This document shows, in pieces, positions 1 to 6,877 of a DNA stretch of 7,159 bases. The stretch's first letter is position 1; every line of letters begins with the position of its first letter. The notes under the pieces were generated by a model. That model was not told the DNA's origin. It made no database searches and saw only the letters and a program-made list of their open reading frames with translations. This stretch comes from an uncultured archaeon (GTDB lineage Archaea; Micrarchaeota; Micrarchaeia; Micrarchaeales; CABMGC01): positions 1 through 7,159 of the forward strand of contig CABMGC010000002.1 in assembly GCA_902385515.1 (NCBI GenBank), read 5' to 3'. The translations under genes were made by a program, and so were the position numbers.

Positions 1-919
1 AGACGCTCGCCTCCCTTGCCGCAACCGGCATGTTGCTTGTGTTGGCTATGAGTATCGTCCTTTCCATGAGCGGCTTGCCAGACTTCGGGTCCTTCAGCTC
101 GGGGAATTCTATTAGCACCTCCGTCATCTCATTTCCCCTCTCTCCACATCCCACGTAGACGACTATGTCGCAGTCGGCGTACTTGGCTATCGAGTGCAAC
201 GTGACTGTCTTTCCGCTTCCGAACGGGCCCGGTATCCCGGCAACTCCTCCCTTGGCAACGGGGAACATCGTGTCTATAACCCTAACGCCAGTCAGCAGGG
301 GCATGTTGGCGGCTATCTTCTCGGCGAACTTCGATCCCTTTCTTACAGGCCTTGTCTGCAGCATCGTTATCCCGACCTTGCCCTTGGGGGTCTTTACTGC
401 GGCGACCTCGTCCTCGACCGTGAACTCGCCGTTCTTTATCTGTTCGATCGTCCCGCTGACTCCGTAAGGTACCATTATCCTGTGCTTGATGAGCTCGGTC
501 TCCTGGACGTATCCGATGACCGCGCCCTCCTTCACCTTCGATCCTTTCTTGATGTCCTTGTCCGCGTGGAACTGCCACTTCTTCTTCCTGTCTATGGCGT
601 TGACGGTAACCCCCCTCGCTATGAAGTCGCCGCTCCTGGCCCTTATCACGTCAAGCGGCCTCTGCACTCCGTCGAATATCTTCGAGAGTATGCCCGGCCC
701 GAGTTCCACCGACAGCGGCCTGCCCGTGGACACGACCTCCTCGCCCGGCCTGACCCCGTTGGTGTCTTCGTAGACCTGTATGATTGCCTTGTCCTTGTCG
801 AGCCTTATTATCTCCCCTATGAGCTTGTCCGAACCAACCTTGACTACGTCATACATGCTGCTGCCGAGCATGCCCTTTGCCACTACTAGCGGCCCCGCGA
901 TTCTTTCTATTGTACCCAT
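1..919 (-). CDS. atpA: A-type ATP synthase catalytic subunit A (partial, C-terminus beyond the window)
   Basis: This is the nucleotide-binding catalytic subunit of the archaeal A1Ao ATP synthase; it alternates with subunit B in the soluble head and makes or splits ATP. The visible 306 residues begin [16 protein letters not shown], the usual beta-barrel N-terminus of the family. An insert typical of A subunits follows at about residues 115-190. The Walker A motif GPFGSGKT is at residues 231-238 with Lys237, and [13 protein letters not shown], which carries the conserved catalytic-site glutamate, comes after it. The reading frame is open to the left edge, so the Walker B region and C-terminal helices are missing only because the window ends. 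The ATG at 919 lies 5 bases after the atpF stop, and a GTGATC ribosome-binding site overlaps that stop. No intein interrupts the P-loop. Identification is very secure. Confidence 0.97.
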   Translation of the reverse strand, partial: MGTIERIAGPLVVAKGMLGSSMYDVVKVGSDKLIGEIIRLDKDKAIIQVYEDTNGVRPGEEVVSTGRPLSVELGPGILSKIFDGVQRPLDVIRARSGDFIARGVTVNAIDRKKKWQFHADKDIKKGSKVKEGAVIGYVQETELIKHRIMVPYGVSGTIEQIKNGEFTVEDEVAAVKTPKGKVGITMLQTRPVRKGSKFAEKIAANMPLLTGVRVIDTMFPVAKGGVAGIPGPFGSGKTVTLHSIAKYADCDIVVYVGCGERGNEMTEVLIEFPELKDPKSGKPLMERTILIANTSNMPVAAREASV

Positions 920-922
920 CGT

Positions 923-928
923 GATCAC
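923..928 (-). promoter_or_regulatory. Ribosome-binding site of atpA, overlapping the atpF stop
   Basis: On the minus strand the sequence reads AAGTGATCACGATG. GTGATC matches the archaeal anti-Shine-Dalgarno sequence and contains the TGA stop of atpF. This fixes the atpA start at 919 and suggests coupled translation. Confidence 0.7.
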
Positions 929-1284
929 TTCTTCTTTTTATCCGCGGTCATCAGATCGACTCCCACGGCCCTAAGTATGAGCCTTCTCAGCGTGTCTGCG
1001 TGCTTCTCCTTCTCGTTGTAGCCCGGTATCTCTATCACCACCGGGTCTATGGAGTTCTCTATCTTGAATCTCAGCCTCCTGTCCTTTATCCGCTCTATCA
1101 TTCCCTCGCTGGCTATTATCACTCCTATGTCCTTCCGCTCAAACAGCTCGTAGAGAAGGCGGTCAGGTTCCTCCGTCTTGCTGAGAGGATACGACTCCTT
1201 CACGCCGGACAGCTTCAGCCCCATGGACATCAGCTGGTCGCCTACGACCACCATCTTCTTCATCTGCTGGGTCAGTTGAACCAT
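925..1284 (-). CDS. atpF: A-type ATP synthase subunit F
   Basis: Subunit F is a small soluble protein of the central rotor stalk that binds subunit D. The 119-residue product carries the family fold. A first strand and glycine turn ([18 protein letters not shown]) resemble the usual VIGD...GFRLAGI. A central [10 protein letters not shown] strand follows, then PVVIEIPG and a final helix ending in AVGVDL. It ends with a short lysine tail, DKKKK. The ATG at 1284 overlaps the end of atpC by 13 bases and has an AGGA at 1298-1295 about 10 bases upstream. Internal ATGs at 1263 and 1254 would give a length and N-terminus closer to many relatives, but I see no ribosome-binding site for them. Function is secure; the exact start is not. 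Confidence 0.92.
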   Translation of the reverse strand: MVQLTQQMKKMVVVGDQLMSMGLKLSGVKESYPLSKTEEPDRLLYELFERKDIGVIIASEGMIERIKDRRLRFKIENSIDPVVIEIPGYNEKEKHADTLRRLILRAVGVDLMTADKKKK

Positions 1285-2336
1285 GATATCATCTTCCTTA
1301 TCTCGGCTTCGCCGAGCTCGTAGCTCTTCCCCTTGACGATGACCCTTAACGCAGACACCTCCATCTCCTTGAGATAGACGTATCCGATTATGGTCGAGAA
1401 GGACAGGACGCTGTGCCTTACAGTCTTGAACGCGCCTGCAAAGACCTCGTTCATCATGGCTATCTCGAACGTCAGCAGCGACTTGTTCCTGCTTGCCTCG
1501 TAATCCGCTATGGCGCTCTTAAGGTCGAATGCGGCCACTGAGCCGGCAAGCGCCTCGACAGTCTTGGAGCTCTCGAAAAGGGACGCCATCCTGTGCATGC
1601 CCATCCCTCCGTTGGGAACAAGGTACTTCCTTATGGTGGCGAATTCCGCGCCGTGCTTCTTCGCGTTCAGCAGGGTCAGCACGTTTTTCACGTCTATCCT
1701 CCTGCCGATGAGATCCGCTGACGCCTTGTTTATCTCCCTCAGCTTCTCCATGGTGTCCCCGAGTCCAGAGTAGTATGCCTCGTCTATCGCGCTGTCGACA
1801 TCCATCGGGTCCTTGGACTTCCTGTACGCCTCAAGGGCGCTCTTAAGTACGCTCTTGTAAGGGGTGCCGAGCACGAGCTTGCCGATCGCGCTCTCCGCGC
1901 TGTTCGTAGCCATTGCCTCCCGGATCTTCGCGGGCCCGGCGTACTTCGTGTCTATCAGGTACCTTGATATGTCGTCGAAGCTCTTGCCCGTGCTCAGGGC
2001 TCCTATCATGAACTTGATGTTGCTTATGTCCCAGACGCCGACAATCGACCTGACGATCTCCTTCTGGCTCTTCGGAGCGAGGTCGATCATCCGGTTCACG
2101 TCATGGCCGAGGCTCTTGCTCAGCGCGAAGTCGATGAGCTTGCCCATGGATTTCGTCCCGCCGAACTCCTCGATGTAGTCCTTGTACGCGGTCTGCAGCA
2201 GGGATGCGCCGATGCTCTCGATCTCCTTGGATGCCAGCATGCGCTCGGTCGCATCCTTTGTTATGAGCTTGGACTCCATCGCCTTGACTCTGGTGTTGGA
2301 GTAGCCGTACTTGATAGCGTCTCTGAAACCTGGCAT
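1272..2336 (-). CDS. atpC: A-type ATP synthase subunit C
   Basis: Subunit C is the funnel-shaped adaptor that sits on the membrane ring of AtpK and holds the central stalk (homologue of subunit d/AC39 of V-ATPases). The 354 residues match the family's usual length. The start, YGYSNTRVKAMESKLI, is the typical N-terminus of this family. The rest is soluble, helix-rich and free of membrane segments, with the repeated helical-bundle look of the family, for example KFMIGALSTGKSFDDISRYL near residues 107-126 and MHRMASLFESSKTVEALAGS further on. The ATG is 6 bases after the atpE stop and follows a GTGATC site. The 3' end overlaps atpF by 13 bases. Position between atpE and atpF is the canonical order and supports the call. 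Confidence 0.95.
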   Translation of the reverse strand: MPGFRDAIKYGYSNTRVKAMESKLITKDATERMLASKEIESIGASLLQTAYKDYIEEFGGTKSMGKLIDFALSKSLGHDVNRMIDLAPKSQKEIVRSIVGVWDISNIKFMIGALSTGKSFDDISRYLIDTKYAGPAKIREAMATNSAESAIGKLVLGTPYKSVLKSALEAYRKSKDPMDVDSAIDEAYYSGLGDTMEKLREINKASADLIGRRIDVKNVLTLLNAKKHGAEFATIRKYLVPNGGMGMHRMASLFESSKTVEALAGSVAAFDLKSAIADYEASRNKSLLTFEIAMMNEVFAGAFKTVRHSVLSFSTIIGYVYLKEMEVSALRVIVKGKSYELGEAEIRKMISWFN

Positions 2337-2340
2337 TCGA

Positions 2341-2346
2341 GATCAC
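2341..2346 (-). promoter_or_regulatory. Ribosome-binding site of atpC, overlapping the atpE stop
   Basis: The minus strand reads GGAAGTGATCTCGAATG. The GTGATC core contains the TGA stop of atpE, and the atpC ATG begins 4 bases later. The same arrangement occurs at the atpF-atpA junction. Confidence 0.7.
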
Positions 2347-2999
2347 TTCCTGTGCTTCGCCCTCTTCTGCTTAGGAGCGCGGCGCGCCGCCTTTTTCGCG
2401 GCCGAGCGCTTCGCGGGTACATTGGTCACCGGCTTCTTGCCCTCGCCAAAGACGCCCCTCATGAGCTCCTCTCTGACCATGTCCCTGTTCTTGTCAAAGA
2501 GGCTGTCTATCGTGGCGTCCATCTTTATCTTCCCGCCGGCGGCGTAGATGATCAGGCCGTCGATCTTCTGGTATCGCTTCTTGCCGGCGAATCCCTTCAC
2601 GAACTTCTCGTCCTGCTTGTCGATTACGATGGTTAGGTCCTCTGCGGGAGAGATCTTTTCCGCCTCCTTGAGCGCGGAGTCGAATATCCTTTTGTATCCT
2701 TTCTCCTTGATGCGCCTTGCAACCGTGGCTCTAAGCCTTTCCATGAGCCCTGCGACGTACTGCTCCTTCGCCGCGAACGTGATGCCCTTCTCCTGCATCT
2801 CTCGGTCAGACTTGTGCTCCAGCGCGATCCTTGCCGTCTCTTCCCTGAGCTCGCGTTCGGCGGTCTCATCGATGCTTTTGGCCATGTCCCTGGCCTGCCT
2901 GAGTATCGATTCTGCCTCGTTTTTGGCAGCGGACTCGATCTCGCCGGACTTGCGCTTTGCGTCGTCCAGTATCTCCTTTTGCAACGCGTCCAAAGTCAT
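2343..2999 (-). CDS. atpE: A-type ATP synthase subunit E (peripheral stalk) with a basic C-terminal tail
   Basis: Subunit E pairs with subunit H to form the peripheral stalks that stop the A3B3 head from turning with the rotor. Residues 1 to about 85 are a charged, heptad-like helix (LQKEILDDAKRKSGEIE and onward) that should form the coiled coil. Residues about 85-187 are the mixed alpha/beta domain that caps the head, with the strands LTIVIDK and IDGLIIYAAGGKIKMDATID. Residues 188-218 are a Lys/Arg/Ala/Pro-rich tail with 14 Lys or Arg in 31 residues, beyond the part I recognise as the family core. The ATG at 2999 is 10 bases after the atpK stop, with AAGGT 6 bases upstream. The operon position between atpK and atpC is canonical. 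Confidence 0.94.
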   Translation of the reverse strand: MTLDALQKEILDDAKRKSGEIESAAKNEAESILRQARDMAKSIDETAERELREETARIALEHKSDREMQEKGITFAAKEQYVAGLMERLRATVARRIKEKGYKRIFDSALKEAEKISPAEDLTIVIDKQDEKFVKGFAGKKRYQKIDGLIIYAAGGKIKMDATIDSLFDKNRDMVREELMRGVFGEGKKPVTNVPAKRSAAKKAARRAPKQKRAKHRK

Positions 3000-3009
3000 G
3001 TGCAGACCT

Positions 3010-3249
3010 TTAGATGCCGATGCCGAACCCGAGCATTATCAGGATCGCTACTACGAAGGCGAATATGAGTATGGTCTCAGGGAGCACCAAGAACAGAAGC
3101 GCCCTTCCGAACTCTTCCGGCTTCTCAGCCACCAGTCCCATTCCCGAGCTCCCGATCGCGGCCTGTGCCATTGCCGTTCCGATCGCTCCTCCCAGTATTG
3201 CTATTCCAGCTCCGATTGCTGCTATTGCAGCTTCCATTCCTAGTGCCAA
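3010..3249 (-). CDS. atpK: A-type ATP synthase membrane rotor subunit K (proteolipid c)
   Basis: This is the 79-residue hairpin that assembles into the ion-carrying ring in the membrane. Two hydrophobic helices are clear: residues about 6-40, rich in Gly and Ala (AAIGAGIAILGGAIGTAMAQ), and about 49-79. A polar loop, AEKPEEFGR, lies between them. The ion-carrying carboxylate is Glu58 in the LPET motif of helix 2. Gln29 in helix 1 and Thr59 are possible further ligands. One hairpin per gene is the small 8-kDa form, not the fused 16-kDa form. I prefer the TTG start at 3249: GAGG at 3262-3259 lies 9 bases upstream, and it is 4 bases after the atpI stop. The ATG at 3237 has an AGGA almost touching it, too close to serve well. 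Confidence 0.94.
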   Translation of the reverse strand: MALGMEAAIAAIGAGIAILGGAIGTAMAQAAIGSSGMGLVAEKPEEFGRALLFLVLPETILIFAFVVAILIMLGFGIGI

Positions 3250-3253
3250 ATAA

Positions 3254-5176
3254 TCAATCCTCTTTAGTATAACGTCTCTTGTAGGCGAACGGGCTAAACT
3301 TCACTCCCCCGCCTTCATAGAACTTCGAGAAGAACTCCACGAAGTTAAGCCTTACCGCCTGTACCGATCCTTCGAATATTCCTAATATCATGTTCATGAA
3401 GTGCAATAATATAAACACTATCAGCGTGACCGAGAAGACCAGTATGCCGCTGTCAAGCGACGGGGTGAACGCCATGTCTATCAGAAGCGCGGTCATGACG
3501 CTCGACAGCCCGAAGCCCATGAGCCTGGCGTAGCTGAGCGGGTGGGACAGAAGGCTGGTGATCTCAGTCGCTTCTATGCCGCTCATCGCGGCCGTGGCAA
3601 GCACGGCGATTATCGAAGCGATGCCGCAGTACAGCGAGACGTCGTAGCTGAACATGCCGAAGAGCGCGCCCGCGAGCGCGATAGTGCCCCCGATTAGGAA
3701 TACTATGGAGGTCAGCTTGCTAATTGCGAGCACGACGTGGCCCCTCTTGTAGTGGTTGATGAAGCTGAATGCGAGGCCCAGGGTTATCTGCGTTATCCCC
3801 ATAAGGATGGACACCGCCAGTATCGTCGTTATGTCCTTGACCCAGTCGAACAGCGTGAGGCTGGGCATGAAGTACTGGTTGAGCGGGATGCCGAAGTACT
3901 GGTTGGAGAGCACTCCAAAGACGATTATAGACAGCGAGCACATCCTCCATATCTTCGCCGTGTTGCACACTAGGTCGTCTGGATTGGTTATGCGGATGAC
4001 TGCGGAAGCCAGCAGCAGCGACATGACGCCGTATCCCACGTCGGCTATCATGAGCCCGTAGAATATCGGGAAAGTGAGTATGAATATCCACGTGGGGTCG
4101 ATCTCGTCGCTTCTCGGAAGGTTGACGAAGCTGACAAGGAAGTCGAACGGCCTAAGGAAGCCCGGCCGCTTGACCAGCGTCGGAGCAAGCTCGTCGGTCG
4201 CGAGCGTTTCAAAGGTGAATCTGCCCTTGGTGGCCTTCAAGACGTCCGCCCGGAGTTCGTCGAGTTTTCTCTTCAGCACCCACCCCTCCACGATTAAAGT
4301 GTAATCCGTCTTCTTGAAGTTCTCGCTGACTCCCGCCCTGTCAGCCTCGACAGAAAGCATTTCGGTTATGCTGGCCACTGTCAGGTATTCTTTCTTGGCC
4401 AGAGCCGACAGTCGTGCGTTTGCAGATGCCTTCTCCTGCGCGAGCGCGCTCTCGCGCTTGCCAAGCTTTGCCAGCACGTCCTCCGCCTTTGCGTCAAGGC
4501 GGCTGTTGTCTATGTCTATCTCGTAGACGCCGCTTATCGCGGTGAGCCTGTCAAGCGTTGCTTCCTTGCCCTTCCTGCAAGCGATGAAAACCATTCTGGC
4601 GTCCTTTGCCTTCCTGTCTATGACTTCGTAGTCGCCCTTCAGTTTCGCCATCTCCGCGTCGACCTTCGCGTGCGCGTTCTTCGCGACCGAGAATGCCCTG
4701 AACGTCAGGAACTCGCTCCTAAGATCCAAGAAGTCTATGCCCGTGCCTACGAAGTGGCTGGCCAGCGCCTTCGTCTCAGCCAGTTCGCCAAGTTCGCTGT
4801 CTATTGCCGTCTTCCGCGCCTCCAGCGAGAAGATTTCGTCGATGGCCTTGACCGCGCCCGCCGCCTCAAACAGCTTCGCACCCTCGAGCTGTTTGTGGGA
4901 AGAGGCATACGCCTTCGTGTGCGCATCGTCCAGATGCTTGACTATCCGCGTCTGCGCTTTCTTGTCCAGGTACTTTTTGAGCGTGGAATCCGCCGACCTG
5001 AATCTTACAAGGAGGGCGTTGAGTTCTGGGATTTCGACCGCGGCGTCCTCGGCCGCAGCGATGGAGCTTTTTCTTATGTCTATGACTCCCTTTTTATGAA
5101 GCTCCCGTATGATGTCGTATCTGTTGCTCCGGAGCGCGATTATCCTGACCTTTTGCATCTCTTCAGTACCGAGCAA
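3254..5176 (-). CDS. atpI: A-type ATP synthase membrane subunit I (a subunit, ion channel)
   Basis: Subunit I provides the two half-channels through which ions reach the AtpK ring, and its soluble part anchors the peripheral stalks. With the start chosen here it has 640 residues, normal for the family. Residues 1 to about 355 are soluble and charged, with long helical stretches. From about 362 onward there are several membrane helices, beginning with the family motif in WIFILTFPIFYGLMIADVGY. Two conserved arginines are present: Arg551 in PLSYARLMG and Arg609 in VQAVRLNFVEFFSKF. Their 58-residue spacing is close to that of the essential pair known in relatives. The C-terminus GGGVKFSPF is also typical. 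The TTG at 5176 follows GGTGA by 5 bases and gives the family-like N-terminus MLGTEEMQKVRII. Alternatives are TTG 5188 (overlapping atpH, no clear ribosome site) and ATG 5158. Confidence 0.95.
   Translation of the reverse strand: MLGTEEMQKVRIIALRSNRYDIIRELHKKGVIDIRKSSIAAAEDAAVEIPELNALLVRFRSADSTLKKYLDKKAQTRIVKHLDDAHTKAYASSHKQLEGAKLFEAAGAVKAIDEIFSLEARKTAIDSELGELAETKALASHFVGTGIDFLDLRSEFLTFRAFSVAKNAHAKVDAEMAKLKGDYEVIDRKAKDARMVFIACRKGKEATLDRLTAISGVYEIDIDNSRLDAKAEDVLAKLGKRESALAQEKASANARLSALAKKEYLTVASITEMLSVEADRAGVSENFKKTDYTLIVEGWVLKRKLDELRADVLKATKGRFTFETLATDELAPTLVKRPGFLRPFDFLVSFVNLPRSDEIDPTWIFILTFPIFYGLMIADVGYGVMSLLLASAVIRITNPDDLVCNTAKIWRMCSLSIIVFGVLSNQYFGIPLNQYFMPSLTLFDWVKDITTILAVSILMGITQITLGLAFSFINHYKRGHVVLAISKLTSIVFLIGGTIALAGALFGMFSYDVSLYCGIASIIAVLATAAMSGIEATEITSLLSHPLSYARLMGFGLSSVMTALLIDMAFTPSLDSGILVFSVTLIVFILLHFMNMILGIFEGSVQAVRLNFVEFFSKFYEGGGVKFSPFAYKRRYTKED
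3259..3262 (-). promoter_or_regulatory. Ribosome-binding site of atpK, inside the end of atpI
   Basis: GAGG on the minus strand, within the last codons of atpI, sits 9 bases before the TTG at 3249. It favours TTG over the in-frame ATG at 3237. Confidence 0.5.
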
Positions 5177-5186
5177 ATCACTCACC
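5177..5186 (-). promoter_or_regulatory. Ribosome-binding site of atpI, overlapping the atpH stop
   Basis: The minus strand reads GGTGAGTGATTTG. GGTGA, followed by a second GTGAT that holds the atpH TGA stop, lies just before the TTG at 5176. This is the best match to the archaeal consensus near this junction and decides the atpI start. Confidence 0.55.
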
Positions 5187-5504
5187 AAGAATCAGATCGG
5201 CGATCCTGTCCGAAAGCCTGTCGAGCGTTGCCTTGCTCGTGGCGCCGTTCTTTATTTTGGTGGCGGCCTTGTGAGCTTCGGCAACTGCCCTTCTGTTCTC
5301 CTCGTTTAGCTTCTTGGTCGTGTCGGAAATGGCATCGGTCTTCTTCGCGGCCGCCTTGGCTGCCGCCTGCTCCACTATCTCGTTAGCCTTCAAGTTCGCT
5401 TCCTCGACCATTTTCCTGCCCTTCGCGGCAGCATTCTCTATAAGCGTTTTTGCGGAACCCTCCGCCTCTTCAACATTTTTTATAGAATCCATTCCTTTGG
5501 CCAT
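5178..5504 (-). CDS. atpH: A-type ATP synthase subunit H (peripheral stalk)
   Basis: The 108-residue product is the partner of AtpE in the peripheral stalk (the archaeal counterpart of subunit G of V-ATPases). It is almost entirely one Ala/Lys/Glu-rich helix without prolines, from about residue 10 to 90 (IENAAAKGRKMVEEANLKAN, EQAAAKAAAKK), as expected of a right-handed stalk coiled coil. It ends in a short segment, LSDRIADLILGE, typical of the C-terminus. Sequence identity in this family is low, so the call rests on length, composition and first position before atpI, which is the conserved operon order. It is the first gene of the operon. The ATG at 5504 has only a weak GGGAT upstream and lies about 18 bases after a predicted transcription start. 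An in-frame ATG at residue 5 (5492) is possible. Confidence 0.88.
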   Translation of the reverse strand: MAKGMDSIKNVEEAEGSAKTLIENAAAKGRKMVEEANLKANEIVEQAAAKAAAKKTDAISDTTKKLNEENRRAVAEAHKAATKIKNGATSKATLDRLSDRIADLILGE

Positions 5505-5543
5505 TTAATCCCGTACAAATAGTGATCATACTACTACGTTAGG

Positions 5544-5552
5544 AATTAAATA
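5544..5552 (-). promoter_or_regulatory. TATA box of the ATP synthase operon
   Basis: The minus strand carries CGCAAAGGTATTTAATT, an A-rich BRE-like stretch followed by a TATA box. It lies in the 69-base gap between the upstream gene's stop and atpH. Transcription would start about 26 bases on, near 5522, giving a leader of roughly 18 bases. This fits an operon transcribed apart from the gene upstream. It is a sequence match only. Confidence 0.6.
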
Positions 5553-5573
5553 CCTTTGCGGAAGAAATCCGAC

Positions 5574-6065
5574 TCATTTGAAGACTACTGCCTGCTTGCC
5601 TTCGCGCCGCAGTTTCGCGAGATCTTGGACGACACTTGCGTTTTCGCTGCCGCCGGTCACGGAAAGCATCTCCGCGTTCGGCCAAACGCCCTTCAGCCTG
5701 GCCATTATGCCTGCCTTTTCGTTTTCGTCAACTATCGGAAGCACGGTGACGATCGTGGCGTTCTTCTCATCGATGTGCCTGATCATCTCGAATCCCCACA
5801 CCTCGAGCGCCTCGCCCTCGGTTCCGCCGCGCACTACCACAGTGTCCGGATATGCCTTTGCCCATGACCGCACTCTTTCCTCAAGTATCTCTGTGCCGAG
5901 CATTGCCATCCTTTCCCGTATGATTTCGGGCTTGACCTTGTCAATGCGCTCCTGGCCCTTCTTGTCCGGAGCGTAGCTCATAGAGCACACGAACCCGTGC
6001 TTGTCGCCGCTTGGAAGGCTGCAGAATCCTATGCGTTCCCCACGAACTTCTCTTGAAGCTTCCAT
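5574..6065 (-). CDS. Protein of unknown function
   Basis: I do not recognise this protein. With the ATG at 6065 it has 163 residues, no signal peptide and no membrane helix, so it is probably cytoplasmic. The order looks alpha/beta: a charged helical middle (KKGQERIDKVKPEIIRERMA), then strands TVVVRGG, NATIVTVLPIV, AEMLSVTGG and QAVVFK separated by helices. Two cysteines near residues 14 and 27 are too few for a metal-site claim. The frame is open back to 6209, with ATGs at 6209, 6182, 6164, 6161 and 6104. The one at 6164 forms an ATGA overlap with the nth stop. I chose 6065 because the stretch before it is AT-rich with AT-ending codons, unlike the gene body, and because TATTAAAA at 6100 would put transcription start just before 6065. 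A coupled start at 6164 or 6161 remains possible. Confidence 0.7.
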   Translation of the reverse strand: MEASREVRGERIGFCSLPSGDKHGFVCSMSYAPDKKGQERIDKVKPEIIRERMAMLGTEILEERVRSWAKAYPDTVVVRGGTEGEALEVWGFEMIRHIDEKNATIVTVLPIVDENEKAGIMARLKGVWPNAEMLSVTGGSENASVVQDLAKLRREGKQAVVFK

Positions 6066-6091
6066 GTCATCGATAACATTTTGTGCGTTTT

Positions 6092-6100
6092 GTTTTAATA
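6092..6100 (-). promoter_or_regulatory. Possible TATA box of the unknown gene
   Basis: TATTAAAAC on the minus strand lies in an AT-rich stretch between the nth stop and the ATG at 6065. The expected transcription start, near 6070, would give an almost leaderless message, as for nth. It resembles the other TATA boxes of the window but is a weak, short match. Confidence 0.35.
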
Positions 6101-6160
6101 CCATTCTGAGTGCATACGACGATTGCAGATTCGCCGGTCTCACGCAAGCACTTAATTTCA

Positions 6161-6814
6161 TCATATCGTGCTGGACGGACATATGCGATTGAGCACGCAC
6201 CGCTCGCAATACTTTTTTCTCGCGGTGCAGACGTCCCTTCCGAGTTCTATGAACAGCCCGTTGACCTTGCCCCAGTCCTTTTTCGGTATTTTTTTCGCGA
6301 GGTCCTTCTCTATCCTGTCGGGATCGTTGCTTCTCGTGAGCCCGAGCCTGCGCGACGTGACAGCGACGTGCGTGTCGACCGCTATGCCCTCGTTTATGCC
6401 GTACCCCTCGCTGAGCACGACGTTGGCTATCTTCCTGCCCACGCCGTCCAGCTCCATGAGTTCATTTATCGTCTTCGGAACCTTTCCGCCGAACTCATCG
6501 ACTATCCGCCTTGATGCCGCCCTGAGATGCCTTGCCTTGGTCTTGTAGAAGTTTATTCCCTTGAGCTGCCGCCTTAGTGTTCCTGTGTCGGAACTGGCGT
6601 AGTCCTTGAAAGTCCTGAACTGCTTGAAGAGAATGGAGGTCGTCTCGTTGACCTGCTTGTCGGTGCACTGCGGCGAGAGCAGGGCCGCGACGAAGAGCTC
6701 GGTCGTGTCGGAATGCGTCAGCTGCGTGTGGAGCCTGCTTCCGTACTTGTCCGACAGCTTTTTCAGGACGGCTTCCGCGAACTTGGTCATGCGCTTTCTT
6801 GGGCTCCAACGCAT
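6161..6814 (-). CDS. nth: Endonuclease III (DNA glycosylase/AP lyase)
   Basis: Endonuclease III removes oxidised pyrimidines from DNA and cuts the strand at the resulting abasic site, in base excision repair. The 217 residues match the family length. The helix-hairpin-helix is LDGVGRKIANVVL with catalytic Lys128, and catalytic Asp147 is in AVDTHV. The C-terminal loop has Cys196, Cys203, Cys206 and Cys212 with the exact C-x6-C-x2-C-x5-C spacing that binds a 4Fe-4S cluster. An upstream segment, LFVAALLSPQCTDKQVN, matches the family's LLSAQATD region. The ATG at 6814 lies a few bases after the predicted transcription start. An ATG at 6790 (MTKFAEAVLKKL) would remove eight basic residues and is an equally reasonable start. 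The gene is intact and unrelated in role to the ATPase genes beside it. Confidence 0.96.
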   Translation of the reverse strand: MRWSPRKRMTKFAEAVLKKLSDKYGSRLHTQLTHSDTTELFVAALLSPQCTDKQVNETTSILFKQFRTFKDYASSDTGTLRRQLKGINFYKTKARHLRAASRRIVDEFGGKVPKTINELMELDGVGRKIANVVLSEGYGINEGIAVDTHVAVTSRRLGLTRSNDPDRIEKDLAKKIPKKDWGKVNGLFIELGRDVCTARKKYCERCVLNRICPSSTI

Positions 6815-6838
6815 AAATTGGTTTCCATAGCCATGCCT

Positions 6839-6848
6839 CTTTAAAATA
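6839..6848. promoter_or_regulatory. Shared TATA-like element between nth and the MEMO-family gene
   Basis: The 63-base gap between the two divergent genes holds a single AT-rich core, CTTTAAAATA on the plus strand. On the minus strand it reads TATTTTAAA and would start transcription near 6818, just before the nth ATG at 6814. On the plus strand TTTAAAATA would start it near 6868-6870, just before the ATG at 6878. BRE-like bases are weak on both sides. One TATA box may serve both directions, or only one gene. Confidence 0.5.
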
Positions 6849-6877
6849 CGTAATTCATAGGATTAAGCGATGATGCG

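Noticed and set aside
194..889. A 231-codon open frame on the plus strand across atpA
   Set aside because: It lies opposite the clearly identified AtpA frame, its translation resembles no protein, and it is rich in Arg, Leu, Tyr and Pro as expected of an antisense shadow in GC-rich DNA.
2548..3243. A 231-codon open frame on the plus strand across atpE and atpK
   Set aside because: It is antisense to two well-supported genes. Its Ser/Ala/Leu-rich translation reflects the reverse of Ala/Glu/Lys-rich coiled-coil codons.
3720..4091. A 123-codon minus-strand frame inside atpI
   Set aside because: It is out of frame with AtpI in the middle of its membrane domain, and its translation is His/Arg/Pro-rich without any family features.
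4670..5386. A 238-codon open frame on the plus strand across atpI and atpH
   Set aside because: It spans the junction of two genes on the other strand and shows no recognisable domain or ribosome-binding site.
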